DNA of 10,510 nt from an uncultured Clostridia bacterium (GTDB lineage Bacteria; Bacillota; Clostridia; Oscillospirales; Oscillospiraceae): positions 1 to 10,510 of the forward strand of contig CAMWSZ010000064.1 of NCBI GenBank assembly GCA_947177005.1, written 5' to 3'. The position numbers and the translations under genes are program-made. The notes under the pieces are model-generated. The model saw only the letters and a program-made list of their open reading frames with translations, was not told the origin of the DNA and searched no databases. Numbering within the stretch: the first letter of the stretch is position 1; every line of letters starts with the position of its first letter. Positions 6,163 to 10,510 of this stretch are shown here, piece after piece.

Positions 6163-9100
6163 ATGTATTTTATTGATAAGCGGATTCAGGTAATCTGTAA
6201 CAACCTCAACAAACTGCGGATTCGCAATGTACAGCCAGTTTTAGATTGGCAGTATAAAAAAGGCTTCTATCTTTATCCGGACCAAGCGGAAAAAACGGCA
6301 TGGGAAAACTTTGACAGCAAGTCTATGCACTGGTACGGTCCAGACGAACACTACTGGTTTCGAGGCAGTGTGACAATTCCGGCGGAACTGGCGGGGAAAA
6401 GCGTGTGGCTGAAGGTGCGCACGCAGATCGATGAATATGACGACGGACGAAATCCCCAGTTTCTTCTGTTCGTCAACAAGCGGGAGACCCAGGGCCTGGA
6501 TATGAATCACCGGGAAGTACAGCTGTTTGCCAGCGCACCGGCCAACGAGATCCTTCAACTGGACATTCAGGCGTATACTGGTACTCTCCACGGAGAGTTT
6601 CAGTTTCTGGTGGACCTCTATGAGCAGGACGAGGCCATCAATCATCTTTACTACGATTTGCAGGTGCCTCTGCGCGCCTTTTCGCGGATGAAAGAGGATA
6701 GTCAAGACCGGCTTGCTATCCAGACAGTGCTGAACGATACTATTAACCTGCTGGATCTGCGAGAACCCTACTCTGAGACGTTTTATGAATCTCTGGCATC
6801 AGCGCAGGCATATGTCACCAAAAACCTCTATGAAGCTATGGGCGGTTGGGACCGCATTATCGCTACTTGTATCGGCCATACCCATATTGATGTAGCTTGG
6901 TGGTGGACCGTGGCCCAGACGCGAGAGAAGGTTGCCCGCAGTTTCTCCACAGTACTCAAGTTGATGGAAGAGTTTCCTAACTACCGCTTTATGTCCAGCC
7001 AGCCTCAGCTCTATCAGTTTCTGAAAGAACGCTATCCTGATCTTTACGAGCGGGTTAAGGAACGGATTCGGGAAGGGCGTTGGGAACCAGAGGGCGGTAT
7101 GTGGGTAGAGGCGGACTGCAACCTTACCTCTGGAGAATCTCTGGTGCGGCAGTTTATCCATGGCAAGCGCTTCTTCCGGGAAGAATTCGGCGTGGATAAC
7201 CGGATTTTATGGCTGCCGGATGTGTTCGGTTACTCCGGCGCACTGCCGCAGATCATGAAAAAGTGCGGTATTGATTACTTTATGACCACGAAGCTGTCGT
7301 GGAATCAGATTGACAAAGTACCCAACGACACCATGCTCTGGCGCGGCATTGACGGCACAGAGGTTCTGACCCATCTGATTACCACATTAGACCCAGGCCA
7401 GCCGGTAAGCAATTTCTTTACCACCTACAACGGCAAACTCCATCCTGATGCAATTATGGGTGGATGGGAGCGTTATCAGAATAAGGAGATCAACAACGAC
7501 ATCCTGATTTCTTACGGCTATGGTGACGGCGGCGGCGGTCCTACGCGGGAAATGCTGGAGACTTCTGTCCGCATGGAAAAAGGAATGCAGGGGATTCCGA
7601 AAGTGCGTCAGGCGTTTGCTCGTACTTATTTTGAGGAACTAGAACAATGCGTGAAAGGCAACCGCCGTCTGGAAGTCTGGGAGGGTGAATTCTATTTTGA
7701 GTATCACCGAGGGACTTACACATCTATGGCCCGCAACAAACGGAGCAACCGTAAAAGCGAGCTGCTGCTGATGGACCTGGAATTGGCGGGTGTATTAGCT
7801 GCGGAAAAAGCATCCTATCCAGCCGAAGAACTGGATAGGATGTGGAAAACGGTCCTGCTGAATCAGTTCCATGATATTCTTCCCGGCTCCTCCATTCATG
7901 AAGTCTATGAAGTTACCAAACAGGAGTATCAGGAACTGACGCAGGAGGCGAACCAATTGCTGTCACAGAGACTGATGAAGCTGGCCGGTACGGGGGATGG
8001 CATAACAGTATTCAATACCACCGGCTTTGTGCGCAGCGACCTGGCGGTGCTGGGCGGAATAGACGCACAGGCGCTGGCAGATGAGACTGGAGCCGTCTAT
8101 CCTGTGCAGAAAACGGCGGACGGCGCGGTTGTGTTTCTGAAGAATCTTCCTGCCAAGGGATGGAGGACTTAGCGGAAAGCAATACCTGCTGAGACGGTCA
8201 ATCCCTTTATCCGTAGCGGGGAACACTGTCTGGAAACACCTTTCTATATCGTAACCTTTAATGAATGTGGACACTTTACTTCCCTGTTTGACAAGAAAAA
8301 CGACAGAGACGTACTCCAAGCCGGGAAGCTGGCAAATGTTCTGCGTATGTTTGAGGATAAACCTATTTACTACGACAACTGGGATATTGATATGTTTTAT
8401 ACGGAGAAGTCCTGGCCTATCAATGATCTGGTTCGTATGACTTGGATTGAGGATGGACCTGTCCGGGCTACAGTGGAACTGGAGTATAAAATCAGTCTCA
8501 GCACGATCCGTCAGAAAATACACTTTTATGCAGACTCCCGCCGCATTGATTTTGAGACCTGGGTTGATTGGAGACAGAATCAGCACCTGCTGAAAGCTGA
8601 GTTCCCAGTGGATATCCACAGTGATGAGGCTGCGTTTGATATTCAGTTCGGCAATCTGACTCGAAAGGTTCATACAAATACCAGCTGGGATAAAGCCCGG
8701 TTTGAACTGTGCGGACAAAAATGGATGGACTATTCTGAAGGGCACTATGGTATAAGCCTGCTCAACGACTGTAAATATGGACACAGCATCCGTGACGGTG
8801 TACTGAGTATAACGCTCATCAAATCTGGTATTGAACCGAATCCCACAGCAGATCAGGAGGAGCATATGTTCACATATGCTATTTATCCTCATGCCGGTTC
8901 CTGGCGTGACGCCGGAACGATAAGGGAGAGCTATTTTCTCAACCAGCCTCTGCGGATGGTAGAAAGCGGACGACCCGGCAATGTGTTCTCCTTCGCCCAT
9001 GTTGAGCAGTCCAATGTTGTGTTGGAAACTGTGAAGCAGGCGGAGAATGGAGACGGAACCGTTTTGCGGCTCTATGAAAGCGAAAATGCCCGTACAAAGA

Positions 9101-9243
9101 CCACTCTCCATATTCCGGCGGACATTATCAAAGCATATAGCTGCAATCTTCTGGAGGAAATTGCAGAAGAACTGCCGGTAACAGACAGCAAGGTAACCTT
9201 CCTGATGAAGCCGTATGAGATCAAAACAATTTTGTTGCGCTGA
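6163..9243 (+). pseudogene. GH38 alpha-mannosidase, full length but with one in-frame TAG at codon 670
   Basis: Class II alpha-mannosidase, a zinc-dependent retaining glycosidase. Residues 1-230 form an N-terminal beta-rich domain, and 231 to about 500 the GH38 catalytic barrel. Zinc ligands His241 and Asp243 lie in HTHIDVAW, nucleophile and ligand Asp353 in WLPDVFGYSG, and ligand His570 in NQFHDILPGSSI; the HRGTYTS motif is at 515-521. The helical bundle leads into C-terminal beta domains ending at a TGA (9241-9243). The frame is interrupted only by TAG at 8170-8172, in KGWRT[stop]RKAIPAE, where a Tyr codon would fit a single-base change. Reading through gives about 1026 codons, the normal length. 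No frameshift is present. Stopping at 669 keeps all catalytic residues but loses about 356 C-terminal residues. An in-frame ATG at 8347 has no ribosome site. The start ATG at 6163 is 9 nt after AAAAGGAG; a GTG at 6157 is too close to that site. No signal peptide is visible, so it acts inside the cell on imported glycans. Confidence 0.9.
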
Positions 9244-9263
9244 CAGCATAATCAGAGAACTGA

Positions 9264-9299
9264 ATATGCAAATCTACCCGCGCCTGTGACTCTGCATAT
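9264..9299. repeat. Short inverted repeat after the mannosidase gene
   Basis: ATATGCA (9264-9270) and TGCATAT (9293-9299) form 7-bp arms around a 22-nt loop, just after the GH38 stop. The AT-rich arms and long loop make a weak hairpin with no T-run. It may be incidental, since a stronger hairpin follows at 9383. Confidence 0.25.
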
Positions 9300-9382
9300 C
9301 ACCACATCTATTCTGCAGATGCATTCCAATGTAATTCTTGTGGATGATAAAGCAGCTTTAGTTGGGCTTTAAGTTATACACT

Positions 9383-9423
9383 GTTTGGCCTTTATCCCGA
9401 TAGGAGGGTAAGGGCCAAACTTT
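9383..9423 (+). terminator. Terminator-like hairpin ending the transporter/mannosidase operon
   Basis: GTTTGGCC (9383-9390) pairs with GGCCAAAC (9413-9420). The stem extends inward through TTTATCC with GGGTAAG (two G-T pairs), about 15 pairs in all, around a short loop. Only a weak T tract (TTT, then A-rich) follows on the plus strand, so termination may be partial. On the minus strand the A-rich stretch gives T-rich DNA before the hairpin, not after it, so it is mainly rightward. It lies 140 bp after the GH38 stop with no gene between. Confidence 0.65.
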
Positions 9424-9489
9424 AAAACAAAACTTCGTCCTGAGTCTTCAAGCCGTCTTAGTGCAGGGAAATAAAATCAATATGTAGCT

Positions 9490-9501
9490 TATCTATAGAT
9501 A
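9490..9501. promoter_or_regulatory. Perfect 12-bp palindrome TATCTATAGATA
   Basis: A perfectly self-complementary 12-mer about 340 bp upstream of the second response-regulator gene. It uses the same TATCTAT/ATAGATA half-sites as the palindrome at 913-929, here overlapping instead of separated by TTG. It could be an operator for a shared regulator. AT-rich palindromes of this length can also occur by chance. Confidence 0.3.
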
Positions 9502-9837
9502 GGCGATCAGGTAAACTCTGTCATACCTGCGACTTTGCGCTGTAGTTCCTTTACACAGGATAGTGGTTGGGATTGTCAGATGGTCGTCAGCAAGACAAAG
9601 GATGAGGCGGTATTGTTTCTGGTGCGTGTACTGAATGCGGCGAGTGTGTATGAAGATCAAGAGACTGGGCTGTGTTACTCTGGCGATGTGCTGTGCAGGG
9701 CTAGATAAGTCGCAGAGCTTCCCAATGGAGATTTTCAGGGAAAGATGATACATTTGCGGTGTGTAAAAAAGTGGGAGGTTCATAACAATACTTGGGAATA
9801 TAGGGCTATAAACGGGCCGCAGTATGGTCAAAGAGAG
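9499..9837 (+). other. Unrecognised protein-like frame interrupted by TAA; otherwise no gene seen in 9424-9837
   Basis: This 410-bp stretch has no gene I recognise. One plus-strand frame is open from 9499 to a TAA at 9706-9708, then open again from 9709 straight into the response regulator, in the same frame throughout. The translation looks like real protein: amphipathic KDEAVLFLVRVLN, then LCYSGDVLCRAR before the stop, and VAELPNGDFQGKMIHL and KKWEVHNNTWEYRAI after it. ATGs occur at 9580 and 9745 without good ribosome sites. It may be a decayed small gene, an N-terminal extension of the regulator, or chance. An opposite-strand frame across this region (493-residue-scale motifs absent, 122 codons) has no ribosome site or family features and I discount it. 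Confidence 0.3.
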
Positions 9838-10510
9838 ATGGGAGGGGATCTTATACGGCAAGATATTTTAATTGTGCTGCCCGAAAGTACGCAAAGGGAC
9901 ATATTAAGGGATGTACTGAGATATAGTGGAATAGACGTCACATTAGCGGCAGATGTAGTGCAGGCCGTCCGAAGTTTGAAATTACAAGTAACCACATTCC
10001 TTTTATTGGATCTCAGCTTAGACGGCGCTAATTTGTTCCTGGATGAGATTGTTGGAACATACTACACTCCACCGCCATTTTTGATGGCAGCTGATACAAT
10101 TTCCGATAACGCGATGCGAACAGACGTGTTGAATAGAGGAGCAGACGCCTGTTTAGCAAAGCCGATTGATGCAGATGAAGTCCTAGCGGTAATTAATGCT
10201 GTTTTTCGGCGTACAATCCGTCTTGGACGGGTACAAAGCAAATTGGCTCCCAGCATTCGGCATAAAGAATTACTGATCGATCCACTGCGCCGCAGTGTTG
10301 TTATGAAGGGTCGTTCCATAGAATTAACTGTCAAAGAATTTGATGTTCTCTACTTTCTGGCAAGTAATCCTGGATATGTATTTAGTAAAGAGCAGATTTA
10401 TGATCATATCTGGAATGATGATTATCGATTTGCAACGACTAGCGTATTTGACCAGATCTCCTCTATACGTCAGAAATTAGGAATCAGCACAAAATGTAAA
10501 GAATATATCC
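9838..10510 (+). CDS. OmpR/PhoB-type response regulator with degenerate receiver, 3' end beyond window
   Basis: Two-component DNA-binding regulator; 224 codons are visible before the window edge, close to the usual full length of about 225-240. Residues about 8-125 are a receiver domain with phosphoacceptor Asp58 (FLLLDLSL) and Lys108 (LAKPID). The acidic pocket after strand 1 reads LPE (14-16) instead of two acidic residues, and the Thr/Ser switch position reads Met-Ala (83-84). Residues about 143-224 are a winged-helix output domain (GRSIELTVKEFDVLYFL, KEQIYDHIW, SSIRQKLG). The ATG at 9838 places the receiver start normally but has only a weak AAAGAGAG before it. The in-frame ATG at 9745 would add 31 residues unlike a receiver. 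The gene lies beyond a terminator-like hairpin, so it is probably a separate unit. No partner kinase is visible; one may follow outside the window. Target genes are unknown. Confidence 0.85.
   Translation, partial: MGGDLIRQDILIVLPESTQRDILRDVLRYSGIDVTLAADVVQAVRSLKLQVTTFLLLDLSLDGANLFLDEIVGTYYTPPPFLMAADTISDNAMRTDVLNRGADACLAKPIDADEVLAVINAVFRRTIRLGRVQSKLAPSIRHKELLIDPLRRSVVMKGRSIELTVKEFDVLYFLASNPGYVFSKEQIYDHIWNDDYRFATTSVFDQISSIRQKLGISTKCKEYI

Noticed and set aside
8347..9243. Separate 298-residue gene after the mannosidase
   Set aside because: It is in the same frame as the upstream part, with conserved GH38 sequence running through the gap between them. It is the rest of the GH38 gene after the TAG, and its ATG has no ribosome site.
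7963..9249. Long minus-strand open frame (about 428 codons) opposite the C-terminal part of the mannosidase
   Set aside because: The plus strand encodes conserved GH38 C-terminal sequence across the same span; the antisense has no recognisable domains or ribosome site.
1..10510. CRISPR arrays, tRNA/rRNA genes, insertion sequences, phage or defence genes
   Set aside because: I saw no regularly spaced repeats, cloverleaf patterns, transposase motifs or integrase genes in the window.

Overview
The window looks like part of a carbohydrate-utilisation locus from a Gram-positive gut-type Clostridia member (probably Oscillospirales/Ruminococcaceae-like; inferred from gene content and style, not from a marker gene). 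The signs are strong AAGGAGG ribosome sites, a lipoprotein solute-binding protein, LplB/YtcP/LplA-type CUT1 sugar-ABC genes with no ATPase gene beside them, and an AraC-type (YesN-like) response regulator.

Layout: (a) 1-823, minus strand: a ROK-family sugar kinase of the fructokinase/mannokinase type, cut by the window edge at its C-terminus. (b) 824-1161: a divergent control region with a 7-bp-arm palindrome, a 12-bp direct repeat at a 21-bp period and two plausible sigma-A promoters pointing right. (c) 1162-2551: an AraC-type response regulator that breaks off inside its second helix-turn-helix and is joined, out of frame, to an ABC permease lacking its N-terminus. (d) 2563-3501: a second, intact permease. 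(e) 3582-5057: the solute-binding lipoprotein, followed by an intercistronic hairpin. (f) 5158-6147: a GH130 glycoside phosphorylase. (g) 6163-9243: a GH38 alpha-mannosidase, full length except for one in-frame TAG at codon 670. (h) 9383-9423: a terminator-like hairpin. (i) About 410 bp without a recognised gene, although one reading frame there looks protein-like. (j) 9838 to the end: an OmpR-type response regulator, cut by the window edge.

The likely joint function is use of mannose-rich host or dietary glycans such as N-glycan cores. The importer would bring oligosaccharides in, GH38 would remove alpha-mannose, GH130 would phosphorolyse a beta-1,4-mannosyl linkage (possibly Man-beta-1,4-GlcNAc) to mannose-1-phosphate, and the ROK kinase would phosphorylate the free hexose. 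The substrate is inferred from family membership only.

The most notable feature is damage. There is an out-of-frame deletion or chimeric join at about 1855-1862, an amber codon inside the GH38 gene, and possibly a TAA inside the unrecognised frame near 9706. Both response regulators also have degenerate receiver pockets. I did not find a clearly new defence or mobile system.
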